Of a stretch of DNA of 63,578 nucleotides, positions 20,975 to 29,527 are shown in pieces. Origin of the DNA: Gammaproteobacteria bacterium. Its GTDB lineage: Bacteria > Pseudomonadota > Gammaproteobacteria > Xanthomonadales > Xanthomonadaceae. Position numbers and translations under genes: made by a program. A model generated the notes under the pieces. That model saw only the letters and a list, made by a program, of their open reading frames with translations, did no database searches and was not told the DNA's origin. The DNA is taken from the NCBI GenBank assembly GCA_025352045.1, contig JANXUD010000033.1, positions 1 through 63,578 on the forward strand, in the 5' to 3' direction. Each line of letters begins with the position of its first letter. The first letter of the stretch is position 1.

Positions 20975-21346
20975 GGAGCCGGCCATTAAGCCGGGTTCTG
21001 TCGTGGACAACCATTCCTCTCGGCCTTGCGTCACCGCAAGGCTCAAGCAGCACACCCGGGGACGGGTCGAGCAAACCCATATTCCCCCTATTTGGCCTTG
21101 CTCCGAGTGGGGTTTACCGTGCCGTGCGACGTTGTCCCCGCACGCGGTGGGCTCTTACCCCACCGTTTCACCCTTACCACGCACTGCCGCCAACCTTGCG
21201 GTCCGCGACAGCCGTTCGGCGGTCTGTTCTCTGTTGCACTGGCCGTCGGCTCGCGCCGCCCAGGCGTTACCTGGCACTCTGCTCTGTGGAGCCCGGACTT
21301 TCCTCGGCGCGGTCAAGCCGCGACGCGGTTGTCTTGGCCGACTCCG
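20975..21346 (-). ncRNA. rnpB: RNase P RNA, class A
   Basis: Catalytic RNA that trims tRNA 5' ends. On the minus strand the universal GAGGAAAGTCCGGGCTCC is near the 5' part, GGTAAGGGTGAAACGGTGGG and AGAGCCCACCG in the middle, and GACAGAACCCGGCTTA at the 3' part. The terminal P1 helix pairs GGAGTCGGCC (21345-21336) with GGCCGGCTCC (20984-20975), which sets the ends. It is about 372 nt. A TATACT -10 box at 21360-21355 fits a start at about 21348. Confidence 0.96.
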
Positions 21347-21354
21347 CCGCAGGC

Positions 21355-21360
21355 AGTATA
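21355..21360 (-). promoter_or_regulatory. rnpB -10 box
   Basis: TATACT at 21360-21355, about 7 bp before the predicted 5' end of the RNA. No good -35 is visible 16-18 bp upstream; the region there is G-rich. Confidence 0.55.
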
Positions 21361-21383
21361 AGCCCTCGGCGTCCCCGCTCCCC

Positions 21384-22094
21384 TTACAGAGCTTGGCCGT
21401 CGGCCGGCGGCGCCAGGTGCTTGCGCTCGCGGGCAAGCGCCAGGTCGAGCGTGTGCAGCAGGCCGGGGAAGCCACGATCGGTCGTGACCGAGATGCGGTA
21501 CTTGCCATTGACGATCAGGGTCGGCGTGCCCTGGATGCCGGTGACCATCGCAAAGCCCTTGGCCGTGGCCATCTTCTCGCGCACCGCCGGACTGTCCATG
21601 GCGGCCAGGAACTTGGCGCGATCGACGCCCCAGCGCGAATACAGATCGGCGATTTCCGCGGGCTCGCCGGACTTGACGGCCTTTTCCTCGAACACGGCCT
21701 TGAACACCGCCGAGTGGCTGCGCTCGCGGACGCCGGCGGCGTCGGCGGCGTAGAAGGCCGCGGCGAAATTGGTGAAGGGGCCGCCGAAGACCGCCGGCAC
21801 GTACTCCCACTGCACGTCCCTAGGCTTGTGCGCGAGCCACTTGTCCACCACCGGCTGGAAGTGCGCGCAGTGGATGCAGGCGTAGCTGAACACCTCCACC
21901 ACTTCGATCTTCGCCTTCACCGGTGCGAAGCGCGACACGGCTGGCGCGATAACTTCGAAGTCCAGGCCCGGACGCGGCGCGGCGGTCGCGGCATCGGCCG
22001 CCGTCGCCTGGTCCTGGCCGGGATGGGCGGAGGCACTCATCGTGGCAGCGAGGGTCGAAAGGGCGAACAACATCGGGGCCAGCAGGCGTTTCAT
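21384..22094 (-). CDS. Periplasmic DsbA-like thiol:disulfide oxidoreductase (CIHC)
   Basis: It is 236 residues with a signal peptide of about 23 residues (cleavage after SASA). The thioredoxin fold carries the active site C73-I-H-C76, and GTPT gives the cis-proline loop. DsbA oxidises cysteines of secreted proteins; the FEVIAP and YACIHCAHFQPVV surroundings are DsbA-like. Classic DsbA has CPHC; an Ile in the second position is a change likely to alter redox potential. It is 20 bp downstream of rsmI and probably co-transcribed. Confidence 0.87.
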   Translation of the reverse strand: MKRLLAPMLFALSTLAATMSASAHPGQDQATAADAATAAPRPGLDFEVIAPAVSRFAPVKAKIEVVEVFSYACIHCAHFQPVVDKWLAHKPRDVQWEYVPAVFGGPFTNFAAAFYAADAAGVRERSHSAVFKAVFEEKAVKSGEPAEIADLYSRWGVDRAKFLAAMDSPAVREKMATAKGFAMVTGIQGTPTLIVNGKYRISVTTDRGFPGLLHTLDLALARERKHLAPPADGQAL

Positions 22095-22114
22095 CGATCT
22101 CTCCAGAAAACGTG

Positions 22115-23023
22115 TCAGGGCAGGTCTGCGTCAGACCCGTCTGCTTCATGTGCATCGGCGTCAACTGCGCTTGCGTCACCTGCAGCGGTGGCGGGCGCGC
22201 CGCCATACAGGGCCTTGCGCGGCGCGCCGCTCAGTTCCGCGGCCAGCTTGGCCGCCTGCGAGGGCGGCAGCAGGTGCCTGAGTTTGGCATAGAGGCGTTG
22301 ACCTTCGAGCAGGGCCGCAGTTCCATCGTCGGCCGCGCCGCGGACCACCAGGACGAATTCGCCGCGACGCTGGTCGGGGTCGGCCCGGACGCGGGCCAGG
22401 ATCGACCCGAGGGTGTCGCCGAAGACGGTCTCGAACAGTTTGGTCAATTCGCGCGCCAGGACCGCCTCGCGTTCGGGTCCGAAGACCTCGGCCAGGTCGG
22501 TCAGGGATTCCTCGATACGGTGCGAGGATTCATAGAAGACCAAGGTCCGCGCTTCGTGGCCCAGCGCCGCCAGGCGCTCGCGCCGGGCCGAGGACTTGGC
22601 CGGCAGGAAACCTTCGAAGCAGAACCGGTCGCTCGGGATCCCGGCCACGGACAGGGCCGCGATCGCCGCGCAGGCGCCGGGCACCGGACTCACCTGCAGG
22701 CCCGCCGCCCGCACCTCACGTACCAGCCGGTAGCCGGGGTCGGACACCAGCGGCGTGCCCGCATCCGACACCAGGGCCAGCGATTCCCCGTTGCGCAGGC
22801 GCTCGACCAGCTGCCACGCGACCTCGGCCTCGTTGTGTTCGTGCACCGCCAGCAGGGGCTTGTCGATGCCGCAGGCATTGAGCAGTTGCCGGGTATGCCG
22901 GGTGTCCTCGGCGCAGATCGCGGCCACCGTGGACAGGACCTCGCGGGCCCGGGTGCTGAGGTCGCCAAGATTGCCGATGGGGGTCGCCACGACATGAAGC
23001 GTTCCTGCGCGCACGGTGGCCAT
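22115..23023 (-). CDS. rsmI: 16S rRNA (cytidine-1402-2'-O)-methyltransferase
   Basis: SAM-dependent tetrapyrrole-methylase-fold enzyme that methylates the ribose of C1402 in 16S rRNA. It is 302 residues. VATPIGNLGDLSTRA at the start, AEDTRHTRQLL, VSDAGTPLVSDPG and FEGFLPAKSSARRERL are all RsmI signatures. The last 30 residues are an Ala/Asp-rich tail. It is divergent from lpoA across 74 bp, the same arrangement as in E. coli. Confidence 0.96.
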   Translation of the reverse strand: MATVRAGTLHVVATPIGNLGDLSTRAREVLSTVAAICAEDTRHTRQLLNACGIDKPLLAVHEHNEAEVAWQLVERLRNGESLALVSDAGTPLVSDPGYRLVREVRAAGLQVSPVPGACAAIAALSVAGIPSDRFCFEGFLPAKSSARRERLAALGHEARTLVFYESSHRIEESLTDLAEVFGPEREAVLARELTKLFETVFGDTLGSILARVRADPDQRRGEFVLVVRGAADDGTAALLEGQRLYAKLRHLLPPSQAAKLAAELSGAPRKALYGGAPATAAGDASAVDADAHEADGSDADLP

Positions 23024-23050
23024 CTGCCTCGATCCTCGGGTCCTGCGGGG

Positions 23051-23056
23051 TATGAT
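23051..23056 (+). promoter_or_regulatory. Possible lpoA -10 box
   Basis: TATGAT in the 74-bp divergent space between rsmI and lpoA, 41 bp before the lpoA ATG. No convincing -35 hexamer is found 16-18 bp upstream. Confidence 0.4.
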
Positions 23057-23097
23057 CTTAGCGGCATCCCCACACTGTTTCGGGGCAGGAACCGTTC

Positions 23098-24288
23098 ATG
23101 CACCATCGTCTCCAGGTTTCATCGAGCCCCCAGTCATCGAACCCGCGATGGTCGCGCCTGGTGCCAGCCCTGCTGCTGTCCGCCCTGCTCGCCAGCTGCT
23201 CCAGCGTGCGCGTCTCGCCAGCCGGCCACGTCGGCAACGCCGGCCACCCGCAGGTCCGAGGCGATCGCGCCGAGACGCTCAGCTTCCCGCCCGGTGACGA
23301 CGATGGCTACCGGCCGCCGGCGAAGCTGGCCGTGCTGCTGCCGCTCAGCGGACCTTTGGCCGCTGCCGGCGCCAGCGTGCGCGATGGCTTCCTGGCCGCC
23401 TATTACGGTGAGCCGCGCCGGCGCCCGGTGGTGAAGTTCTACGACACCCACGGCACCGCCGCCGGCGCCCAGGCCGCAGGGGCGCAAGCCCTCGCCGACG
23501 GCGCCCAGATGCTGGTGGGTCCGCTCGGACGCGACGAGGTCAATGCCGTCACCGTCCCCGCCGGATCCCACGTGCCCGTGATCGCGCTCAATCGCGCGGG
23601 GCACGCCACGCCCGCGGGACAGACCAGCTATGCCCTGCTGCCGGACGATGAAGGCGCCGCCGCGGCCGAGCGCCTGCTGGGCCGGGGCCAGACGCAGGCC
23701 CTCGTGTTCGCCAACCGGTCCGACAACGCGCAGCGGGCCGCCGCCGCCTTTCGAATGGCCTTGCTGGCAGGCGGCGGACGCGTGGTCAGCGATATCGCCG
23801 TCGGCGGCGACACGCCCGACATGAGCACCCAGCTCGCGACCCTGCAGGCCAGCCCGACACCGGCCCAGGCGGTCTTCCTTGCGCTCGACGCCGGACAGGC
23901 GCGCGCGGTGGCGGCCCAGCTCAAGACCTCCACCGCGGCCGGCCTTCCGCGCATCGCCACCTCGCTGCTGCTCAATGGCGGCAATGCCAGGAGCGACGTC
24001 GAACTCGACGGCATCGAGTATCCGGAGCTGCCCTGGCTGCTCGGACAGGCGTCGGGCCTGCCCGACGCCGCCACCATCAAGCTGTCGAGTGCGCGCGGCG
24101 GGGCCAACCGCCTGTTCGCCTTCGGCGCCGATGCCTGGAAGCTCGCCGCCTATTTCGAACGCCTGTACAACGATCCCTCGTTCTCGATCCGCGGCGCCAC
24201 CGGCAGCCTGCAGATCGATCTCGCCGGCCCGGTGCGGCGGACGCCGGCCTGGGCCGTGTTCAGCGGCGGGCACGGCCGGGCGCATTGA
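23098..24288 (+). CDS. lpoA: Outer-membrane lipoprotein activator of PBP1A (LpoA C-domain form)
   Basis: It is 396 residues, with a signal peptide ending in the lipobox LLASC (Cys at about 36). The remainder matches the periplasmic-binding-protein-like LppC domain: KLAVLLPLSGPLAAAGASVRDGF, VVKFYDTHGTAAGA, LVGPLGRDEV and IALNRAG. LpoA reaches through the wall to stimulate PBP1A. E. coli LpoA is near 680 residues with an N-terminal TPR domain; here only a short low-complexity linker replaces it. It is followed immediately by yraN. Confidence 0.88.
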   Translation: MHHRLQVSSSPQSSNPRWSRLVPALLLSALLASCSSVRVSPAGHVGNAGHPQVRGDRAETLSFPPGDDDGYRPPAKLAVLLPLSGPLAAAGASVRDGFLAAYYGEPRRRPVVKFYDTHGTAAGAQAAGAQALADGAQMLVGPLGRDEVNAVTVPAGSHVPVIALNRAGHATPAGQTSYALLPDDEGAAAAERLLGRGQTQALVFANRSDNAQRAAAAFRMALLAGGGRVVSDIAVGGDTPDMSTQLATLQASPTPAQAVFLALDAGQARAVAAQLKTSTAAGLPRIATSLLLNGGNARSDVELDGIEYPELPWLLGQASGLPDAATIKLSSARGGANRLFAFGADAWKLAAYFERLYNDPSFSIRGATGSLQIDLAGPVRRTPAWAVFSGGHGRAH

Positions 24289-24684
24289 ATGGGCGGCGCC
24301 GGCATCGACCGGCGGCAACTCGGCCAGGATGCCGAGGACGCGGCGCTCGCCCACTTGCAGGCGCAGGGCCTGCACCTGCTGGCGCGCAATGCGCGCTATC
24401 CCTTCGGCGAGGTGGACCTGGTCCTGCGTGACGGGGCGACGGTGGTGTTCACCGAAGTCCGGTTCCGGCGCGGCGCGCAGTTCGGCGGCGCGGCGGCCTC
24501 GGTGGACGCGGCCAAGCGGCGCAAGCTGGTGCGCGCCTCGCAGGCCTGGCTGAAGTCACACCGCGAACTCGCGCAGGCGGCCTGCCGATTCGACGTCGTC
24601 GCAGTCAGCCCGCCATCCACGCGCGACGGCGCGATACACTGCGAATGGATCCGCGCCGCCTTCACCCTGGACGACCTGTGGTGA
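24289..24684 (+). CDS. yraN: YraN family protein (UPF0102, endonuclease-like fold)
   Basis: It is 131 residues. The [18 protein letters not shown] start, [22 protein letters not shown] core and [11 protein letters not shown] match the UPF0102 family, whose fold resembles Holliday-junction resolvases; the EVD...EVR pattern holds the nuclease-like acidic residues. Its cellular role is not established. It starts directly at the lpoA stop and ends by overlap (GTGA) with the next gene, as in the lpoA-yraN pairing of E. coli. Confidence 0.92.
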   Translation: MGGAGIDRRQLGQDAEDAALAHLQAQGLHLLARNARYPFGEVDLVLRDGATVVFTEVRFRRGAQFGGAAASVDAAKRRKLVRASQAWLKSHRELAQAACRFDVVAVSPPSTRDGAIHCEWIRAAFTLDDLW

Positions 24685-26093
24685 GCGACGGCGCGACGGC
24701 ACTGACCCAGGCGCAACGCAGCGCCCTCGAGGGCGGGCTGCGCGGCCTCCTCGATGCCGGCGACATCTCGCTCGATCCGTCCGAACGCCTGGCCTACGGC
24801 TACGACAATTCGCGTCGCCATGCCCTGCCCGATGCCGTCGCCTTCCCGCGTGACGCGGGCCAGGTGCTCGAACTGGTGCGCCTGTGCCGGCGCCTGCGCG
24901 TGCCGCTGACCGCGCGCGGCCGCGGCACCAACACCACCGGGGCCAGCGTGCCCGTGGCCGGCGGCCTGGTGCTTGGCTTCGAACGTATGGCGCGCCTGCT
25001 CGAACTGCGTGCCGGCGATCGCGCGGCGGTGGTGCAGCCCGGCCTGCTGAACGGCGAACTGCAACTGGCCTTGCAGCCCGAGGGCCTGTTCTGGCCGCCG
25101 GACCCGACCAGCGCGCCCTACTGCAGCATCGGCGGCAACCTGGCCTGCAATGCCGGCGGGCCGCGCGCGGTGAAATACGGCGCCAGCCGCGACAATGTGC
25201 TCGGCCTATCGGCCGTCACCGGCGCCGGCGAACTGGTGACGATCGGCGCGGCCACCAGCAAATCGTCCAGCGGCTACGACCTGTCCCGCCTGATCGTCGG
25301 CTCGGAGGGCACGCTGGCGCTGATCGTGGAGGCGACGCTGAAGCTCACGCCGCTGGCGCTGATGCGCCGCGTGCTGCGCGCGCTGTATCGCGACGCAGGC
25401 AGCGCGGCCGCGGCGGTCGCGCGGATCATGTCGCAGCCCGCGACACCCTCGATGCTGGAATTCCTCGACGCGCGCTGCCTGGCCCTGGTGCGCGCCGCGG
25501 GCGTGGATCTTCCGGCGGCCGGCGCCATGCTCCTGGTCGAGGCCGACGAGGCTACCGCGGTCGCGCTCGATGCCGCGCTGGCGGCCCTGCGCGCCGCCGC
25601 CGACGGCGACGGCTGCCTGGGCATCGAACTGGCCCGCGACGACGGCGAACGCGAGCGCCTGTGGGCAGCCCGCAAGGCGCTGTCGCCGGCACTGCGCACG
25701 ATCGCGCCGGGCAAGATCAACGAAGACGTGGTGGTGCCGGTGTCGCGGATTCCCGCGCTGGTGGATGCGGTCGCCATGATCGCCCGCGAGGCGGCGCTGG
25801 AGATCGTCTGCTTCGGCCATGCCGGCAATGGCAACCTGCACGTCAACATCCTGTTCGATCCAGCCGATCCCGCGCAGCAGGCCCGCGCCGACAGGGCGCT
25901 CGGCCACGTGTTCGAGGCGACGCTGTCGCTGGGCGGCCTGCTGTCGGGCGAACATGGCATCGGCCTGGCGAAGCGGGGCTGGATGACGCGGGCCTTCGAT
26001 CCGGCCACGCTGGCGGCGATGCGCGCGGTCAAGCGCGCGCTCGACCCGAACGGTATCCTCAATCCCGGCAAGCTGCTGCCCGACCTCCCATGA
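24681..26093 (+). CDS. FAD-linked oxidase, GlcD / D-lactate dehydrogenase type
   Basis: It is about 470 residues from GTG 24681 (overlaps the yraN stop). The FAD-binding type 4 domain is at about 40-215 ([55 protein letters not shown]); the C-terminal oxidase domain follows with [14 protein letters not shown] and [13 protein letters not shown] and ends [11 protein letters not shown]. The family oxidises D-2-hydroxyacids such as D-lactate, glycolate or D-2-hydroxyglutarate and passes electrons to quinone or ETF. The substrate cannot be fixed here. No Fe-S domain is fused. Confidence 0.9.
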   Translation: MSDGATALTQAQRSALEGGLRGLLDAGDISLDPSERLAYGYDNSRRHALPDAVAFPRDAGQVLELVRLCRRLRVPLTARGRGTNTTGASVPVAGGLVLGFERMARLLELRAGDRAAVVQPGLLNGELQLALQPEGLFWPPDPTSAPYCSIGGNLACNAGGPRAVKYGASRDNVLGLSAVTGAGELVTIGAATSKSSSGYDLSRLIVGSEGTLALIVEATLKLTPLALMRRVLRALYRDAGSAAAAVARIMSQPATPSMLEFLDARCLALVRAAGVDLPAAGAMLLVEADEATAVALDAALAALRAAADGDGCLGIELARDDGERERLWAARKALSPALRTIAPGKINEDVVVPVSRIPALVDAVAMIAREAALEIVCFGHAGNGNLHVNILFDPADPAQQARADRALGHVFEATLSLGGLLSGEHGIGLAKRGWMTRAFDPATLAAMRAVKRALDPNGILNPGKLLPDLP

Positions 26094-26983
26094 TCCGACG
26101 CTTCGCCCTTCTCGCCCTGGCCGCGCTGGCGCTCGCGCTGACGCAAACCACGCTGGCGCAAACCACGCAAAGCGCGCAGGCCCGATCCGGCGCCGCGCCG
26201 GTCGACCCGCCCGCGGCACCGTCGCCGTCACCGTCACCGTCGCCGTCGCCGGCGCAGGTGCAGGTGCTCGTGCTTGGCAACAGCCTCAGCTATGTCAACG
26301 ACCTGGCCGCGCTGCTCGATGCACTCGATGCCGCGCAACCCGGCCCGCCCAAGCTGCACGCCGAATTGCTGGCCGAGCCCGGCGGCAGCATCGCCGATCG
26401 CTGGAAGGACGGCGTCGCCGCGCGCGAGCTGGCGACGGGCCGCTGGCAGGTGCTGGTGCTGCAGGAACGCGGCGGGATCCTGGCCTGCGTCGCCAAGGTC
26501 GAACAGCGCAGCGAACCCGAATGCCAGGCCAGCATCGCCGCGCATCGCGCCTTCGCGACGCTGGCCAAACAACATGGCGTGCGCGTACTGCTGCTCGGCA
26601 CCTGGGGGCCCGATGCGATATGGCAGTCGCAGCTGTCCCGCGGCCTGCACCAGGTCGCGGGCATGACCGGCGCCAGCATCGTCGATGCCGGCGCCATGCT
26701 GCGGGCAAAGGCCAAGGCGCATCCGGAGCTCACGCTGACGGTCGACCGCATCGGCCACCCCTCGCTCGACGGTTCCCTGCTCGTCGCCCAGGCACTCTAT
26801 CCCGCGCTGGCGGGCGGTCCCGCCGAGGCGATCGATTTCGACGTGGCCGCAGCCCTGTTGCCGCCGAGGGCGCGCGTGTCGCCTGCGTCTTTCGTCTCGA
26901 CCCAGGGGGCACTGCGCGGCGATGGGACGGTCACCCATGTCACTGCGGCGCGCCTGCGCGCGGTGGCGCCAGCTGCCGAGTAA
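26090..26983 (+). CDS. Exported SGNH-hydrolase-like protein with Ser-Pro linker
   Basis: It is about 297 residues from ATG 26090 (ATGA overlap with the oxidase). There is a signal peptide to about residue 23 (LAQ), then a linker with a run of Pro-Ser dipeptides. A domain starting VLVLGNSLSYVNDL resembles an SGNH esterase block I (GNSxS); LVLQERGG and VDRIGHPSLDGSLLVAQALYP resemble later blocks, with the His in a D-x-x-x-H-P setting. It is probably a periplasmic or secreted carbohydrate or lipid esterase. The identification is from motifs only. Confidence 0.6.
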   Translation: MIRRFALLALAALALALTQTTLAQTTQSAQARSGAAPVDPPAAPSPSPSPSPSPAQVQVLVLGNSLSYVNDLAALLDALDAAQPGPPKLHAELLAEPGGSIADRWKDGVAARELATGRWQVLVLQERGGILACVAKVEQRSEPECQASIAAHRAFATLAKQHGVRVLLLGTWGPDAIWQSQLSRGLHQVAGMTGASIVDAGAMLRAKAKAHPELTLTVDRIGHPSLDGSLLVAQALYPALAGGPAEAIDFDVAAALLPPRARVSPASFVSTQGALRGDGTVTHVTAARLRAVAPAAE

Positions 26984-27033
26984 GCGCGTCGCGTTGCGGC
27001 GCGCTGCTCCGTCACGACACCATGCTGTCGCGC

Positions 27034-27531
27034 CTAGGCGCCCGCCGCGACCACCCGCGCCGCCAGTTGCAGGGCGGCGAACGCATACAGGCCGGCCAGC
27101 ACGTCGTCGAGCATGATGCCCAGGCCGCCGTGCACCGAACGGTCCGCCCAGCGCACCGGCCAGGGTTTCCAGATGTCGAACAGGCGGAACAGGGCGAAAC
27201 CGCCAAGCATCCAGGGCCAGCCGCGCGGTGCGAGGAAGAGCGCGATCCACAGGCCGACGAATTCGTCCCAGACGAACACCGAGGGATCGGCGATGCGGGT
27301 CCGCGCGACCAGCCAGTTTCCCGCGCCCACGCCAAGCGCGAAGGCCAGCGCGAGCACCAGCAGGTAGGCGCGCGCATCCAGCGACTGCAGCCCGAACCAC
27401 CACGGCAGCAAGGCCGCCAGCGACCCGAAGGTGCCCGGCGCGCGCGGCGCCAGCCCGCTGCCGAAGCCGGTGCCGATCCAGCCGAGCGGGTGGCGCAGCA
27501 AATTGCGTGCGTTGGAGGGCGCCTGGTTCAT
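27034..27531 (-). CDS. pgpA: Phosphatidylglycerophosphatase A
   Basis: Membrane phosphatase making phosphatidylglycerol from PGP. It is 165 residues from ATG 27531. GTGFGSGLAPRAPGTFGSLAALLPWW, DEFVGLWIAL and RLFDIWKPWPVRW with LGIMLDDVLAG are the PgpA signatures; three to four membrane helices. It is the last gene of the glyA-rib-nusB-thiL run, 13 bp after thiL, as in E. coli where thiL-pgpA are adjacent. Confidence 0.95.
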   Translation of the reverse strand: MNQAPSNARNLLRHPLGWIGTGFGSGLAPRAPGTFGSLAALLPWWFGLQSLDARAYLLVLALAFALGVGAGNWLVARTRIADPSVFVWDEFVGLWIALFLAPRGWPWMLGGFALFRLFDIWKPWPVRWADRSVHGGLGIMLDDVLAGLYAFAALQLAARVVAAGA

Positions 27532-27544
27532 GCGCGCGCCAAGC

Positions 27545-28525
27545 TCACGGGAGCATCGCGGCGAACTGGTCGTAGCCGGCGCGCGCCAGTTCGAAGCGCT
27601 CGCCATCGGGCTGGAGCAGTTCCAGGCCCGCGTCGCGGGTGATGCGCCCGACGACGGTGGCGCCCACCTCGCACGACGCGAGCGCGCGTTCGATGGCCAG
27701 CGCCTGCGCGGCCGGCGCGGTGAAGCAGAGTTCGTAGTCGTCGCCGCCGGCCAGTTGCAGGGCCCAGCGCGTGGCGTCGTCGGGAAAGTGCTCGGCGAGC
27801 GTGCGCGAGGTCGGCAGGCGGCCGAGGTCGAGCTGGGCGCCGACGCCGCTGCGCGCCAGCACGTGTCCGAGATCGGCCGCGAGCCCGTCGCTCAGGTCGA
27901 TGGCGGCGCTGGCGAGGTCGCGCAACGCGAGGCCGATGTCGACCCGCGGCGTAGGCCGGTCGAGCCGGTAGCGCAGCTTGGCCGACTGCAGCCCGCCGCC
28001 CTGCCACTGGCGCAGGCCGCCGGCGGCGTCGCCCACGGTGCCGGTGACCCAGATGTCCTCGTTCACGCCGGCGCCGTCGCGGCGCAGGGCCGTGCCCGCG
28101 GGCAGCAGGCCATGCACGGTGAGCGTGACCGACAGCGGGCCACGCGTGGTGTCGCCGCCGACCAGCGCGACGCCGTGCGCCTCGGCAAGCTCGCAGAAGC
28201 CATCGAGGAAGCCATCCAGCCAGTCGCTGTCGGGTTCGGGCAGGGTCAGCGCAAGCGTGGCCCACGCAGGTTGCGCGCCCATCGCGGCCAGGTCGCTGAG
28301 GTTGACCGCGAGGGCCTTCCAGCCGATGTCGGCCGGCGCGGTATCGTCGGGAAAATGCCGGCCGGCGACCAGGGTGTCGCAGCTGATCGCCAGCTCCATG
28401 CCCGCGGGCGGGCGCAGGATCGCGGCGTCGTCACCGATGCCAAGCAGCACGTCGTCGCGCTTGCCGGCACGGGCGCGGATGCGTTCGATCAATGCGAATT
28501 CGGCGGTGGGGGTTGCGCGGTCCAT
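27545..28525 (-). CDS. thiL: Thiamine-monophosphate kinase
   Basis: ATP-dependent kinase converting thiamine phosphate to thiamine diphosphate. It is 326 residues. EFALIERIR at the start, LLGIGDDAAIL, the metal site SCDTLVAGRHFP, NLSDLAAMGA, GGDTTRGP and IDLSDGLAADLGH are typical. ATG 28525 is preferred over an upstream start that adds 24 residues of proline/arginine-rich sequence not seen in the family. Confidence 0.95.
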   Translation of the reverse strand: MDRATPTAEFALIERIRARAGKRDDVLLGIGDDAAILRPPAGMELAISCDTLVAGRHFPDDTAPADIGWKALAVNLSDLAAMGAQPAWATLALTLPEPDSDWLDGFLDGFCELAEAHGVALVGGDTTRGPLSVTLTVHGLLPAGTALRRDGAGVNEDIWVTGTVGDAAGGLRQWQGGGLQSAKLRYRLDRPTPRVDIGLALRDLASAAIDLSDGLAADLGHVLARSGVGAQLDLGRLPTSRTLAEHFPDDATRWALQLAGGDDYELCFTAPAAQALAIERALASCEVGATVVGRITRDAGLELLQPDGERFELARAGYDQFAAMLP

Positions 28526-28560
28526 GGTGCGCGGGCGCGGGCGCGTGGAGCGGGCCGCGG

Positions 28561-29019
28561 CTAGCGGCGGGCGCCCTGGATTTCGGCGGCGCGCCATTCC
28601 AGTGCAGCGCGGTCGAGCACGCCGTTGACGTAGGTATGGCCCTGCTCTGCGCCGAAGCGCTTGGTGGTCTCGATCGCTTCATTGATCACCACGCGATACG
28701 GCACGTCGGGCCGGTACGCCAGCTCGAAGGCGGCGATGCGCAGCACGGCGCGTTCGATCGGGTCCACCTGGGCCATGGTGCGGTCGATGTAGCGCGACAG
28801 CACGGCATCGAGCTCCGCGTGATGCGCCACCACCCCGCGCACCAGGGCCTCGAAGTACTCGAGGTCGGCGATGTCCATGTCCTGCTCGGCGCGGAACTGC
28901 TCGATCACCTTGTCCACCGGCGAGTCGGAAAGTTGCCAGGCATACAGCGCCTGCAGGGCGCGGCGGCGCGCGCGCGAGCGCGCGGCGGGATCGATGCCGT
29001 CGTTGCGGTGCGGCTTCAT
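28561..29019 (-). CDS. nusB: Transcription antitermination factor NusB
   Basis: All-helical RNA-binding protein that with NusE/S10 binds boxA in rRNA leaders. It is 152 residues. [49 protein letters not shown] and [17 protein letters not shown]...YVNGVLD are the family features. ATG 29019 overlaps the ribH stop (ATGA); the ribH-nusB pair is conserved widely. Confidence 0.96.
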   Translation of the reverse strand: MKPHRNDGIDPAARSRARRRALQALYAWQLSDSPVDKVIEQFRAEQDMDIADLEYFEALVRGVVAHHAELDAVLSRYIDRTMAQVDPIERAVLRIAAFELAYRPDVPYRVVINEAIETTKRFGAEQGHTYVNGVLDRAALEWRAAEIQGARR

Positions 29020-29495
29020 GCGCGGCCCGCGCCGAGGACGTGCAGGAGGTCGGCCATCTCGAGCGCGGCCAGCGCGGCTTCCTCGCCCTTGTTGCCGTGC
29101 ACGCCGCCGGCGCGGGCCTGGGCGTCGGCATGCTGCTCGACCGCCAGCACGCCATTGCCGATCGGCAGGCCGTGGTCGAGCGAGACCTGCATCAGGCCGC
29201 GGGCGCATTCGTCTGAGACCATCTCGTAGTGCCGGGTGTCGCCACGCACCACGCAGCCCAGGGCCACCGCGGCCTGGTGCCGGCCGCCCGTGGCGATCGC
29301 GCGGGCGGCGAGCGGCAACTCGAGCGCGCCGGGGACACGGACCAGGTCGATCGCCGCGTCGTCCACGCCATGCGCGAGCAGCGCGGCGCGCGCGCCATCC
29401 ACCAGCGCATCGGTGATGCGCGGGTTCCAGCGGCTGGCGAGGATGGCGTAGCGGGCGCCCGGCAGGGGCCGTGGCGCGCCTTCGATCTGGTGCAT
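29016..29495 (-). CDS. ribH: 6,7-dimethyl-8-ribityllumazine synthase
   Basis: It condenses ArPP and dihydroxybutanone phosphate in riboflavin synthesis and usually assembles into capsids. It is 159 residues. [32 protein letters not shown] and [16 protein letters not shown] with the catalytic His are present, then [11 protein letters not shown] and [14 protein letters not shown]. It is located between ribBA and nusB. Confidence 0.96.
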   Translation of the reverse strand: MHQIEGAPRPLPGARYAILASRWNPRITDALVDGARAALLAHGVDDAAIDLVRVPGALELPLAARAIATGGRHQAAVALGCVVRGDTRHYEMVSDECARGLMQVSLDHGLPIGNGVLAVEQHADAQARAGGVHGNKGEEAALAALEMADLLHVLGAGRA

Positions 29496-29527
29496 GGCAG
29501 GCAGGATGGCGACGGAGGGACAGTCTA

